Below, one piece after another: positions 28,696 through 36,787 of a stretch of DNA of 64,000 nt. This DNA is from Nocardioides sp. Root122. Lineage in GTDB: Bacteria; Actinomycetota; Actinomycetes; Propionibacteriales; Nocardioidaceae. The stretch covers positions 602,751-666,750 of the forward strand of contig NZ_LMDE01000001.1 of NCBI RefSeq assembly GCF_001425025.1. The letters are read 5' to 3'. Numbering within the stretch: the stretch's first letter is position 1; every line of letters begins with the position of its first letter. The notes under the pieces were generated by a model. That model was not told the origin of the DNA. It did no database searches and was given only the letters and a program-made list of their open reading frames with translations. The position numbers were made by a program, and so were the translations under genes.

Positions 28696-28995
28696 TCAGT
28701 CCGAGGACGAGCTGGAGGACGAGCTGCTCGACGACGTCGACGCGGTCGAGGAGGACGAGGACGACGACGAGGACGAGTCGGACGAGCTGCTGGACGCCGG
28801 GGTCGTCGAGGACGACGACGCGCGGCTGTCGGTGCGGTAGAAGCCGGAGCCCTTGAAGACGACACCGACGGCGTTGAACAGCTTGCGCAGCTTGCCGTTG
28901 CACTCCGGGCACACGGTCAGCGCGTCCTCGCTGAAGCTCTGGAACTGCTCGAAGGCGTGCCCGCACTCGGTGCAGGCGTACTGGTAGGTGGGCAT
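28696..28995 (-). CDS. FmdB-family zinc ribbon protein with poly-serine tail
   Basis: 99 residues from ATG 28995. Residues 1-55 are the FmdB zinc ribbon (MPTYQYACTECGHAFEQFQSF, VCPECNGKLRKLFN, GVVFKGSGFYRTDSR). The last 40 residues are almost pure Ser with a few Thr, Ala, Pro and Asp. FmdB proteins are small regulators of uncertain function. The homopolymeric tail is encoded by TCG/TCC/AGC-type codons that read as GAC/GAG repeats on the plus strand and may vary in length. Confidence 0.85.
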   Translation of the reverse strand: MPTYQYACTECGHAFEQFQSFSEDALTVCPECNGKLRKLFNAVGVVFKGSGFYRTDSRASSSSTTPASSSSSDSSSSSSSSSSTASTSSSSSSSSSSSD

Positions 28996-29110
28996 GTGTG
29001 GAGTCCTCGCGTGGTTCCGACGTGATTCCCAGATGGTGCTGACGGCGATCGAGCGCGGCCGGCGCGACGCGCTGGCACTCGAGCCCTTCGACTGCCAATG
29101 GTACGGCACA

Positions 29111-31777
29111 ATGGCGAACGCGATGAGCGAGCAGCCAGGCACCACGTCCCCCGACCCGACCACCGACGCGACCGCGGCGACCGACAGCCGACCCGTGCTG
29201 TGGTGGCGAGCCTTCCGCCGTGCGCCGCGCGCCGCGCGCTGGGCGGCCTGGACGGCGCTCGGGCTCGTCCTGCTGCTCGTCGTGCTGGCCGCCACCGTGG
29301 TGGTCGTCGTACGCCGTCCGCTGCCGCAGACCGGCGGCGAGGTCGAGGTGCCGGGCCTGTCCGCGTCGGTGGAGGTCGTCCGCGACGCCAACGACATCCC
29401 GCAGGTCTACGCCGACACCGACGCCGACCTGATGTTCGCCCAGGGCTACGTCCACGCCCAGGAGCGGTTCTTCGAGATGGACTTCCGCCGGCACGTGACC
29501 GCCGGGCGGCTCTCGGAGATGTTCGGTCCCGACACGCTCGAGACCGACAAGTTCATCCGGACCATGGGCTGGCGCCGCGTCGCCGAGGAGGAGTGGGCCC
29601 TGCTCGAGCCGGCGACGCGGGACGCGCTCACCGCCTACGCCGCCGGTGTCAACGCCTACATCTCGGACCGCTCGCCGTCCCAGCTCGCCGCGGAGTACTC
29701 CGTCCTGGGGCTGTCCGGGCTCGACTACACGCCCGAGGAGTGGGAGCCGGTGGACTCGCTCGCCTGGCTCAAGGCGATGGCGTGGGACCTGCGCGGCAAC
29801 ATGGAGGCCGAGGTCGACCGGGTCCTGCTGTCGCTGGACCACACGGAGGACGAGATCGCCATGCTCTGGCCGGACTACCCGTTCGCCGAGCACCCGCCGA
29901 TCGTGTCCGGCGGCGGTGTCGTCGACGGGGTGTTCGAGCAGAACGCCACCGGCAACGGCACCCGCAACCCCACGCGGCCGGCGTACCCGAAGGAGGTCGT
30001 CGACGCGCTCGAGCGCGTGCAGGACGCGGTGAAGGGGATGCCCGAGCTCGTCGGCTCCGGGCGCGGCATCGGCAGCAACTCGTGGGTGGTCGACGGCGAG
30101 CACAGCGCCACCGGCATGCCGCTGCTGGCCAACGACCCGCACCTGGGCATCAGCCAGCCCGGCATCTGGATGCAGATGGGCCTGCACTGCCGCCAGATCA
30201 GCGACGCGTGCACGCTGGACACCTCCGGCTTCACCTTCTCCGGCGTGCCCGGCGTGATCATCGGCCACAACGCCGACATCGCCTGGGGCTTCACCAACCT
30301 CGGCCCTGACGTCACCGACCTCTTCCTCGAGCAGACCGAGGGCGACGACCGCTACGTCCGCGACGGCGACACCCGGGCGATGGAGGTGCACACCGAGACG
30401 ATCAAGGTGCTCGGCGAGGACGACGTCGAGCTGCGGGTGCGCGAGACCGTGCACGGGCCGCTGATCAGCGACGTGTCCTCGGAGTTCGCGACCGTGGGCG
30501 CCAACGCGCCGACCGACGAGCCGGGGGAGCGCGGCAGCGGGTACGCCGTCGCGCTGGCGTGGACGGCGCTCGAGCCCTCGCCCACCGCGGACGCGATCAT
30601 GGAGCTCAACCGCGCGTCCGACTGGGACTCCTTCCGGGCCGCGGCCGCCGACTTCGCGGTGCCCGCCCAGAACCTCGTCTACGCCGACCGCGAGGGGCAC
30701 ATCGGCTACCAGTCGCCCGGTCGCGTCCCGATCCGCCGCGGCGGCAACGACGGCACGATGCCGGTCGAGGGGTGGGTCAGCGGCAACGACTGGACCGGCG
30801 ACTACATCCCCTTCGACGGGCTGCCCAGCGTCCTCGACCCCGACGAGGGCTTCATCGTGACCGCCAACCAGGCCGTCATCGACGAGGCCTACCCCTACCT
30901 GCTGACCAAGGACTGGGACTACGGCTACCGCTCGACCCGGATCCGCGAGGCGCTCACCGAGGAGGGCGAGCTCTCGGTCGGGGAGATGTCGACCCTGCAG
31001 CTCGACAGCACCAACCCGATGGCCGCGACGCTCGTGCCCTACCTCCTCGACGTCGACCGGCTCCCGTCCCCCTACTACCGCAACGCCCAGAACCTGCTGC
31101 GCGACTGGGATCTCACCCAGCCCGCCGACAGCGCCGCGGCGGCGTACTACAACGTCGTGTGGCGCACCCTGCTGGAGCTGACCTTCCACGACGACCTGCG
31201 CCAGCGCACCTGGCCCGACGGTGGCGACCGGTGGTTCGCCGTGGTCAGCCAGCTGCTCACGGACCCGGCCAGCACGTGGTGGGACGACGCCGACACCACC
31301 GACGTGGTGGAGACCCGCGACGACATCCTGCGCGCGGCGCTGATCGAGGCGCGTGACGAGCTGACCCGGCGCCAGGCCCGCGACCCGCACCTGTGGGAGT
31401 GGGGTCGGCTGCACCGGATGAACCTCCACAACGCCACCCTCGGCGAGTCCGGCGTCGGCCTGGTCGAGCGGCTGTTCAACCGCGACGGCTGGCAGGTCGG
31501 CGGCGGCTCGTCCATCGTCGACGCGACCTCCTGGAACGCCGTCGACGGCTACGACGTCACCGCGGCGCCGTCGATGCGGATGGTCGTCTCGCTCGCCGAC
31601 TGGGACGACTCCCGGTGGATCAACCTCACCGGCGTCTCCGGGCACCCGGCGTCGTCGCACTACTCCGACCAGACCGAGCTCTACGTCGACGGCGAGACGC
31701 TGCCCTGGGCCTACTCCCGCGACGCCGTCGAGGCCGCTGCCGACGACACCCTCGTTCTCCGGCCGCCGTCGGATTGA
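29111..31777 (+). CDS. Penicillin amidase (N-terminal nucleophile hydrolase) family protein
   Basis: 888 residues from ATG 29111. One membrane helix (about 45-70) anchors an extracytoplasmic Ntn-hydrolase. The alpha-chain begins VEVVRDANDIPQVYADTDADLMFAQGYVHAQERFF-like; the nucleophile is Ser322 in GSNSWVVDGE, exposed by autocleavage; LLANDPHLGISQPGIWMQMGL and HNADIAWGFTN follow. Family members cleave acylated amines such as penicillin G or acyl-homoserine lactones. The native substrate here is unknown. Confidence 0.92.
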   Translation: MANAMSEQPGTTSPDPTTDATAATDSRPVLWWRAFRRAPRAARWAAWTALGLVLLLVVLAATVVVVVRRPLPQTGGEVEVPGLSASVEVVRDANDIPQVYADTDADLMFAQGYVHAQERFFEMDFRRHVTAGRLSEMFGPDTLETDKFIRTMGWRRVAEEEWALLEPATRDALTAYAAGVNAYISDRSPSQLAAEYSVLGLSGLDYTPEEWEPVDSLAWLKAMAWDLRGNMEAEVDRVLLSLDHTEDEIAMLWPDYPFAEHPPIVSGGGVVDGVFEQNATGNGTRNPTRPAYPKEVVDALERVQDAVKGMPELVGSGRGIGSNSWVVDGEHSATGMPLLANDPHLGISQPGIWMQMGLHCRQISDACTLDTSGFTFSGVPGVIIGHNADIAWGFTNLGPDVTDLFLEQTEGDDRYVRDGDTRAMEVHTETIKVLGEDDVELRVRETVHGPLISDVSSEFATVGANAPTDEPGERGSGYAVALAWTALEPSPTADAIMELNRASDWDSFRAAAADFAVPAQNLVYADREGHIGYQSPGRVPIRRGGNDGTMPVEGWVSGNDWTGDYIPFDGLPSVLDPDEGFIVTANQAVIDEAYPYLLTKDWDYGYRSTRIREALTEEGELSVGEMSTLQLDSTNPMAATLVPYLLDVDRLPSPYYRNAQNLLRDWDLTQPADSAAAAYYNVVWRTLLELTFHDDLRQRTWPDGGDRWFAVVSQLLTDPASTWWDDADTTDVVETRDDILRAALIEARDELTRRQARDPHLWEWGRLHRMNLHNATLGESGVGLVERLFNRDGWQVGGGSSIVDATSWNAVDGYDVTAAPSMRMVVSLADWDDSRWINLTGVSGHPASSHYSDQTELYVDGETLPWAYSRDAVEAAADDTLVLRPPSD

Positions 31778-31797
31778 GGTGCCGGCCCTCGCTGGAA

Positions 31798-31877
31798 TCC
31801 CCGGATATCCGGTGACTTTCGTACTTACAGGTATGGATCTCTACCTGTAAGCAGGTCGGTCACCGGATATCCGGGGA
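31798..31877. terminator. Nested palindrome (two concentric stems)
   Basis: An outer 19-bp stem (31798-31816 with 31859-31877, built on CCGGATATCCGG) encloses an inner 10-bp stem, CTTACAGGTA/TACCTGTAAG (31824-31833 with 31842-31851). The right outer arm encodes the last residues (SPDIR) and stop of the cyclo-ligase gene. The placement between convergent genes suggests a bidirectional terminator. Each outer arm is itself palindromic. Confidence 0.7.
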
Positions 31878-32480
31878 CCGCCGGGGCCCCAGAGGCGTCA
31901 CGCCGGCCGAGGTCAGCGCGAACCCGACACGTACGTCGTGCGGGTCGGAGGGGACGGGGAGGCCGAGCTCGTCGTCGTAGAGCACGACGGCGACCGGGGT
32001 GCCCGGGGTGATCCGGGTCAGCGCGCGGTCGTAGCACCCGCCGCCCTGCCCGAGCCGCTCCCCGGAGCGCGAGACCGCGAGTCCCGGCACCAGCACGACG
32101 TCGGCCTGGGCGATCGCCTCCGTGCCCAGCCGCGGCCCGGTGGGCTCGAGCAGCCCGCGGACCGCCGGCGCGAGGTGGTCGCGCCCCTCGTAGACGGCCC
32201 AGTCGAGGTCGAGCCCGGGCAGCACGACCGGCAGCAGGACCCGCTTGCCGGCGGCCACGAGGGCGTCGAGCAGCAGGCCGGTGCCGGGCTCGCTGCCCAC
32301 GGAGACGTACGCCGTCACGGTGGCGGCCCGGCGCACGTCGTCCCACGCGAGTGCCACCCCCGCCACGGACGCGGCGAAGTCCGCCGCGGCCCCGAGCGGG
32401 CGTTGCTTGCGTGCCGCGCGCACCTGGTCGCGGAGGGCCGTCTTGGCGATCGTGTTGTCCGCCGAGTGTCGTGCGTCCAC
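31860..32480 (-). CDS. 5-formyltetrahydrofolate cyclo-ligase
   Basis: 206 residues. It converts 5-formyl-THF to 5,10-methenyl-THF with ATP. Conserved elements are the N-terminal KTALRDQVRAARKQR, the VTAYVSVGSEPGTGLLLDAL segment, PGLAVSRSGERLGQGGGCYDRAL with the Gly-rich phosphate loop, and a late DPHDVRVGFALT. It diverges from the UGPase gene, leaving 22 bp between the two starts. Confidence 0.9.
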   Translation of the reverse strand: MDARHSADNTIAKTALRDQVRAARKQRPLGAAADFAASVAGVALAWDDVRRAATVTAYVSVGSEPGTGLLLDALVAAGKRVLLPVVLPGLDLDWAVYEGRDHLAPAVRGLLEPTGPRLGTEAIAQADVVLVPGLAVSRSGERLGQGGGCYDRALTRITPGTPVAVVLYDDELGLPVPSDPHDVRVGFALTSAGVTPLGPRRSPDIR

Positions 32481-32502
32481 GTGAGCAGCCTACGATCGAA
32501 GC

Positions 32503-33906
32503 ATGGCAAGCAAGGGCACTGCGCAAGGCCTCGACCTCGCACGCGAGAAGATGCGTCAGGCGGGGGTGGACGAGGTCGCGATCGACACGTTCGCTCACTA
32601 CTACCGGCTCCTCGAGCACGGCGAGACCGGCATGATCGCCGAGGACACGATCGAGCCCCTCGACATGGAGGCGCTCACCGACGTCGAGGTCGACGACGAG
32701 GTCGCCGCGGAGGCGATCCGCAAGACCGCCGTCATCAAGCTCAACGGCGGCCTCGGCACGTCGATGGGCATGGAGCGCGCCAAGTCGCTGCTGTGCGTGC
32801 GACGTGGGCTGAGCTTCCTCGACATCATCGCCCGGCAGGTCCTGCACCTCCGCACCCAGTACGACGCGACGCTGCCGCTGCTGTTCATGAACTCGTTCCG
32901 CACCTCCGCCGACACCATGGAGGCGCTGGCCCGCTACGAGGACCTCCCCGTCGACGGCCTGCCGCTGGAGTTCCTGCAGAACAAGGAGCCCAAGCTGCTC
33001 GCGGCCGACCTGATGCCGGCCGCCTACCCGAAGGCGCCCGACCTCGAGTGGTGTCCGCCCGGCCACGGCGACATCTACACAGCGCTGCGCGGCACTGGGC
33101 TGCTCGCCCGGCTGATCGAGGCCGGCTACCGCTACGTCTTCGTGTCCAACTCCGACAACCTCGGCGCCGTGCCCGACGCCCGGGTCGCCGGCTGGTTCGC
33201 CGAGACCGGCGCACCGTTCGCGATCGAGGCCGTGCGGCGTACGCCGTCCGACCGCAAGGGCGGCCACTTCGCCCGGCGCAAGGCCGACGGCCGCATCGTG
33301 CTGCGCGAGTCGGCCCAGACCCTGGACGCCGACAAGGAGGCGCTGGCCGACCTCACCCGCCACAAGTACTGCTCGACCAACAACCTCTGGTTCGACCTCC
33401 AGGCGATGGTCGACGCGCTCGACGCCCGCGGCGGCATCCTCGGCCTGCCCCTGATCCGCAACGTCAAGCACCTCGACCCGAGCGACCCGGCCACGCCCGA
33501 GGTGATCCAGATCGAGACCGCGATGGGTGCGGCGATCGAGGTCTTCGAGGGTGCGCGCACCATCGAGGTCGGCCGCGACCGGTTCGTGCCGGTGAAGACC
33601 ACCGACGACCTGCTGGTCCTGCGCTCCGACGTCTACGACCTCGGCAAGGACTTCGTGCTCGACCAGTCCGGTGACGAGGTGCCCTACGTCTCCCTGGACG
33701 GCGACTTCTACAAGCTCGTCGGCGACTTCGACAAGCGCTTCCCCGAGGGCGCGCCCTCGCTGCGCGAGGCCGACTCCTTCACCGTCGAGGGCGACTGGAC
33801 CTTCGGCCGGGGCGTGCGCGTCGTCGGCGACGTCGCGCTCACCTCCCCAGCCGCGAAGCGCGTCGAGGGCGGTGCCGTCCTCGGCGAGCAGGATGCCGAT
33901 GAGTGA
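32503..33906 (+). CDS. UTP-glucose-1-phosphate uridylyltransferase, eukaryotic (UDPGP) type
   Basis: 467 residues of the PF01704 fold rather than the bacterial GalU type. Motifs include KLNGGLGTSMGMERAKSLL (nucleotide loop), LLFMNSFRTSADT, FLQNKEPKL, CPPGHGDIYTAL and YVFVSNSDNLGAVPD. It makes UDP-glucose for wall polymers. In actinobacteria this gene sits at the head of the Glp/SepX division locus, as here. The 3' end overlaps the next start. Confidence 0.93.
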   Translation: MASKGTAQGLDLAREKMRQAGVDEVAIDTFAHYYRLLEHGETGMIAEDTIEPLDMEALTDVEVDDEVAAEAIRKTAVIKLNGGLGTSMGMERAKSLLCVRRGLSFLDIIARQVLHLRTQYDATLPLLFMNSFRTSADTMEALARYEDLPVDGLPLEFLQNKEPKLLAADLMPAAYPKAPDLEWCPPGHGDIYTALRGTGLLARLIEAGYRYVFVSNSDNLGAVPDARVAGWFAETGAPFAIEAVRRTPSDRKGGHFARRKADGRIVLRESAQTLDADKEALADLTRHKYCSTNNLWFDLQAMVDALDARGGILGLPLIRNVKHLDPSDPATPEVIQIETAMGAAIEVFEGARTIEVGRDRFVPVKTTDDLLVLRSDVYDLGKDFVLDQSGDEVPYVSLDGDFYKLVGDFDKRFPEGAPSLREADSFTVEGDWTFGRGVRVVGDVALTSPAAKRVEGGAVLGEQDADE

Positions 33907-35140
33907 CCCGCAGCCCGGCCTGCTCCCCGTCGCCGACTACGTCGAGCGCATCCTGGCCACCGTCTCGCCCCTGCCTGCCTTCCCGCAGCCGCTGATGGAG
34001 GCGCTCGGCCTCGCGCTCGCCGAGGACGTCGTCGCCCCGATCTCGCTGCCCAGCTTCGACAACTCCGCCATGGACGGCTACGCCGTGGTCGCCGAGGACG
34101 TCGCCGGCGCGAGCGAGGACGCCCCGGTGACGCTCCCGGTCGTCGGCGAGATCGGCGCCGGCCAGTCCTCGATCCTCGCCCTCTCGCCGGGCACCGCGGT
34201 GAAGATCATGACCGGTGCACCGGTCCCCGCCGGAGCGACCACCGTGGTGCCCTACGAGTGGACCGACCGCGGTGTGGCCACCGTCCGCATCTCGCGGGCG
34301 GCCGCCCCGGGCCAGCACATCCGCCCGACCGGTGACGACATCTCCGAGGGCGACATGCTGCTCGAGGAGGGCACGGTCCTCGGCCCGCGCCACCTCGGCA
34401 TGCTCGCCGCGGTCGGCCGCGCGACGGTCCGCACGCGCCCGCGGCCCCGCGTCGTGGTCATCTCCACCGGCTCCGAGCTCCGCGACCCCGGCACCGCGCT
34501 GGGGCACGACTCGATCTACGACGGCAACTCCTACCTCCTCGCCGCAGCCGCACGCGCGGCGGGAGCGATCGCCTACCGCGTCGGCATCGTCCCCGACGAG
34601 TCGCACGCCTTCACCGAGGCGCTGAGCGACCAGCTCGTCCGCGCCGACCTGGTGGTCACCAGCGGCGGCGTCAGCGAGGGTGACTTCGACGTGGTCAAGG
34701 AGTCGCTGTCGCACCACGGGTCGATGTGGTTCGGCGGGGTCGGCATGCAGCCGGGCAAGCCGCAGGGCTTCGGCACCGTCGGGGAGGACGACACCCCGGT
34801 CTTCACCCTGCCCGGCAACCCGGTCTCCTCCTACGTCTCGTTCGAGATGTTCGTGCTGCCCGCGATCCGCCGGATGATGGGCAAGCTCCCCTACGTCCGT
34901 CCCGCGGCGCGGGCGCGCCTCACCCACGGCATCTCCTCGCCGCCGGGCAAGGTGCAGCTGGTGCGCGGCCTGGTCGACAGCGACCGCGGCGGTGCCTTCG
35001 TCTCGCCGGTCGGCGGCCACGGCTCCCACCTGATCGGCGACCTCGCCGCCGCCAACTGCCTCATCGAGGTGCCCGCCGACGTCACGTCCGTCCAGGCCGG
35101 CGAGATGGTGCAGGTCCGCAAGCTCGACGAGGAGTTCTGA
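33899..35140 (+). CDS. glp: MoeA/gephyrin-like protein, probable divisome factor Glp
   Basis: About 413 residues from ATG 33899 (ATG 33893 also possible). It is a full MoeA molybdotransferase fold: LPSFDNSAMDGYAV, IMTGAPVPAGATTVVPYE, RPTGDDISEGD, VVVISTGSELRDPG, VTSGGVSEGDFDVVKE and LPGNPVSSYVSFEMFV. The locus UGPase-moeA-moaC-mogA-acetyltransferase-SepX/GlpR matches that of the gephyrin-like Glp of corynebacteria, which binds FtsZ, with GlpR as membrane receptor. Whether this copy works in cofactor synthesis, division or both cannot be read from sequence alone. Confidence 0.9.
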   Translation: MSDPQPGLLPVADYVERILATVSPLPAFPQPLMEALGLALAEDVVAPISLPSFDNSAMDGYAVVAEDVAGASEDAPVTLPVVGEIGAGQSSILALSPGTAVKIMTGAPVPAGATTVVPYEWTDRGVATVRISRAAAPGQHIRPTGDDISEGDMLLEEGTVLGPRHLGMLAAVGRATVRTRPRPRVVVISTGSELRDPGTALGHDSIYDGNSYLLAAAARAAGAIAYRVGIVPDESHAFTEALSDQLVRADLVVTSGGVSEGDFDVVKESLSHHGSMWFGGVGMQPGKPQGFGTVGEDDTPVFTLPGNPVSSYVSFEMFVLPAIRRMMGKLPYVRPAARARLTHGISSPPGKVQLVRGLVDSDRGGAFVSPVGGHGSHLIGDLAAANCLIEVPADVTSVQAGEMVQVRKLDEEF

Positions 35141-35610
35141 TGGCCGACCGCCTGACCCACGTCGACGAGACCGGCGCCGCGCGCATGGTCGACGTCACCG
35201 CCAAGGACGTCACGGCCCGTACGGCGTCCGCCACCGGCCGCGTGCTCGTCAGTCGTGCCGTCATCGACCTGCTCCGCGGCGAGGGCGTGCCCAAGGGCGA
35301 CGCGCTGGCCGTGGCGCGGATCGCCGGCATCATGGGCGCCAAGCAGACCCCGGCCCTCATCCCGCTGTGCCACCCGCTGGCGGTCTCCGGCGTCACGGTG
35401 GACCTCGCCGTGACCGACGAGTCGGTCGACATCACCGCGACCGTCCGCACGACCGACCGCACCGGTGTCGAGATGGAAGCCCTGACCGCTGTCTCGGTCG
35501 CCGCCCTCACCGTGGTCGACATGGTCAAGGCGGTCGACAAGGCGGCGGTGATCACCGACATCAGGGTCGAGTCGAAGACGGGCGGGAAGTCGGGCCCGTG
35601 GACACGATGA
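35140..35610 (+). CDS. moaC: Cyclic pyranopterin monophosphate synthase
   Basis: 156 residues. MoaC completes the first step of molybdenum cofactor synthesis. Signatures: LTHVDETGAARMVDVTAKD, ARIAGIMGAKQTPALIPLCHPL with catalytic residues, TDRTGVEMEALTAVSVAALTVVDMVKAVDK and RVESKTGGKSG. The ATG shares TGATG with the upstream stop. The gene's end is part of a four-unit tandem repeat. Confidence 0.96.
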   Translation: MADRLTHVDETGAARMVDVTAKDVTARTASATGRVLVSRAVIDLLRGEGVPKGDALAVARIAGIMGAKQTPALIPLCHPLAVSGVTVDLAVTDESVDITATVRTTDRTGVEMEALTAVSVAALTVVDMVKAVDKAAVITDIRVESKTGGKSGPWTR

Positions 35611-35651
35611 GGTGGACGCGATGAGGGACGCGATGAGGTGGACACGATGAG
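35598..35651 (+). repeat. Tandem GTGGACnCGATGAG repeats between moaC and mogA
   Basis: Four near-identical units of 14, 14, 12 and 14 bp (GTGGACACGATGAG type). The first supplies the moaC stop, the last the mogA ATG. Each unit contains ATGA and an in-phase or shifted GTG/ATG, so several start codons are stacked. This probably arose by slippage. Confidence 0.8.
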
Positions 35652-36123
35652 CCTGCGGGCAGCCGTGGTGGTCGCCTCGAACCGTGCCGCCGCGCGGGTC
35701 TACGCCGACGAGACCGGCCCGTTGATCGCCGACTGGCTGCGCGAGCAGGGCTTCGCGTGCGGCGACCCCGTCGTCGTGCCCGACGGCGACCCGGTGCGCG
35801 AGGCCGTCTCGGCCGCCGTCGCCGACGGCGCCCGGCTCGTGCTCACCACCGGCGGGACCGGCCTGACGCCCACCGACCGGACGCCGGAGGTGACCGCGCC
35901 GCTGCTCGACCGCGAGGTCCCCGGCATCGCCGAGGCGATCCGGGCAGCCGGCGTCGCGAAGGGCGTGCCGACCGCGATGCTCTCGCGCGGCCTGGCCGGC
36001 ATCGTCGGTGACTGCCTGGTCGTCAACCTGCCCGGTTCCCGGGGCGGGGTGAAGGACGGCCTCGGTGTGCTGGAGCCCGTGGTCCGGCACGCGGTCGAGC
36101 AGGTCGTCGGGAGCGACCATTAG
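35647..36123 (+). CDS. mog: MogA/MoaB-family molybdopterin adenylyltransferase
   Basis: 158 residues from ATG 35647 (GTG 35638 would add three). The molybdopterin-binding fold shows VVVASNRAAARVYADETGP, LVLTTGGTGLTPTDRTPEVTAP, and VVNLPGSRGGVKDGLGVLEP. It adenylates molybdopterin before metal insertion by MoeA, encoded two genes upstream. The 3' end touches the next coding region. Confidence 0.9.
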   Translation: MSLRAAVVVASNRAAARVYADETGPLIADWLREQGFACGDPVVVPDGDPVREAVSAAVADGARLVLTTGGTGLTPTDRTPEVTAPLLDREVPGIAEAIRAAGVAKGVPTAMLSRGLAGIVGDCLVVNLPGSRGGVKDGLGVLEPVVRHAVEQVVGSDH

Positions 36124-36727
36124 CCCGGCTCCGGGCTGGCCCGCCCGGCTCGAGTCGCAGGGTGTCGTCGTCCGGTCGCTGCGGCGGTCCGACGCCGAGG
36201 ACTGGCAGGCCGTGCGCGCCCGCAACCAGGACTGGCTCGCGCCGTGGGACGCGACGGTGCCGCCCGGCGGCGCCCCCCGCCCGGCGTCGTACGGCCTGGT
36301 CACCCGCGCGCTCCTGCGCCAGGCCAAGCGCGGGCACACGCTCCCGTTCGTGATCGAGGTCGACGGGCGCTTCGCCGGCCAGGTGACGGTCAGCAACGTG
36401 GCCAGGGGCTCGGCGCAGTGGGGGTCGATCGGCTACTGGGTCGACGCCGCCGTCGCCGGTCGCGGGATCGCTCCGCGCGCGGTCGCGCTCGTCATCGACC
36501 ACTGCCTCGGGCCGGTCGGGCTGCACCGGGTCGAGATCTGCGTCCGCCCGGAGAACACCAACTCGCTGCGGGTCGTGGAGAAGCTCGGCCTCGAGCAGGT
36601 CGGCTACGCCCCGCGATTCCTGCACATCAACGGTGACTGGCGCGACCACCGCATCTTCGCGGTCACCCGCGAGGAGGTGCCGTACGGCATCGAGCAGCGA
36701 CTCTCGACACACCAGTCACATCAGTAG
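36119..36727 (+). CDS. RimJ-like GNAT acetyltransferase of the Glp/SepX locus
   Basis: About 202 residues. The fold is a RimJ/RimL-type acetyltransferase: GVVVRSLRRSDAEDWQAVRARNQDWLAPWDAT, GSIGYWVDAAVAGRGIAPRAVALVIDHC (acetyl-CoA loop), GLHRVEICVRPENTNSLRVVEKLG. The natural N-terminus (SPAPGWPARLE) has no ATG, GTG or TTG in frame. ATT at 36119, five bases after GGGAG and overlapping the mog stop, is the best-placed start. GTG 36065 would overlap mog by 59 bp. The locus position matches the acetyltransferase gene preceding sepX/glpR elsewhere. Confidence 0.85.
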   Translation: MSPAPGWPARLESQGVVVRSLRRSDAEDWQAVRARNQDWLAPWDATVPPGGAPRPASYGLVTRALLRQAKRGHTLPFVIEVDGRFAGQVTVSNVARGSAQWGSIGYWVDAAVAGRGIAPRAVALVIDHCLGPVGLHRVEICVRPENTNSLRVVEKLGLEQVGYAPRFLHINGDWRDHRIFAVTREEVPYGIEQRLSTHQSHQ

Positions 36728-36787
36728 TTCTGCGACACACCACTTGACATCCGTCCCGCCTGCACTCCACGCTCCTACGCTTCGGAC

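Noticed and set aside
28682..31660. 992-codon minus-strand frame opposite the penicillin amidase gene
   Set aside because: It spans the FmdB region in the wrong frame and has low-complexity Val/Gly/Arg composition; the plus-strand enzyme is unmistakable.
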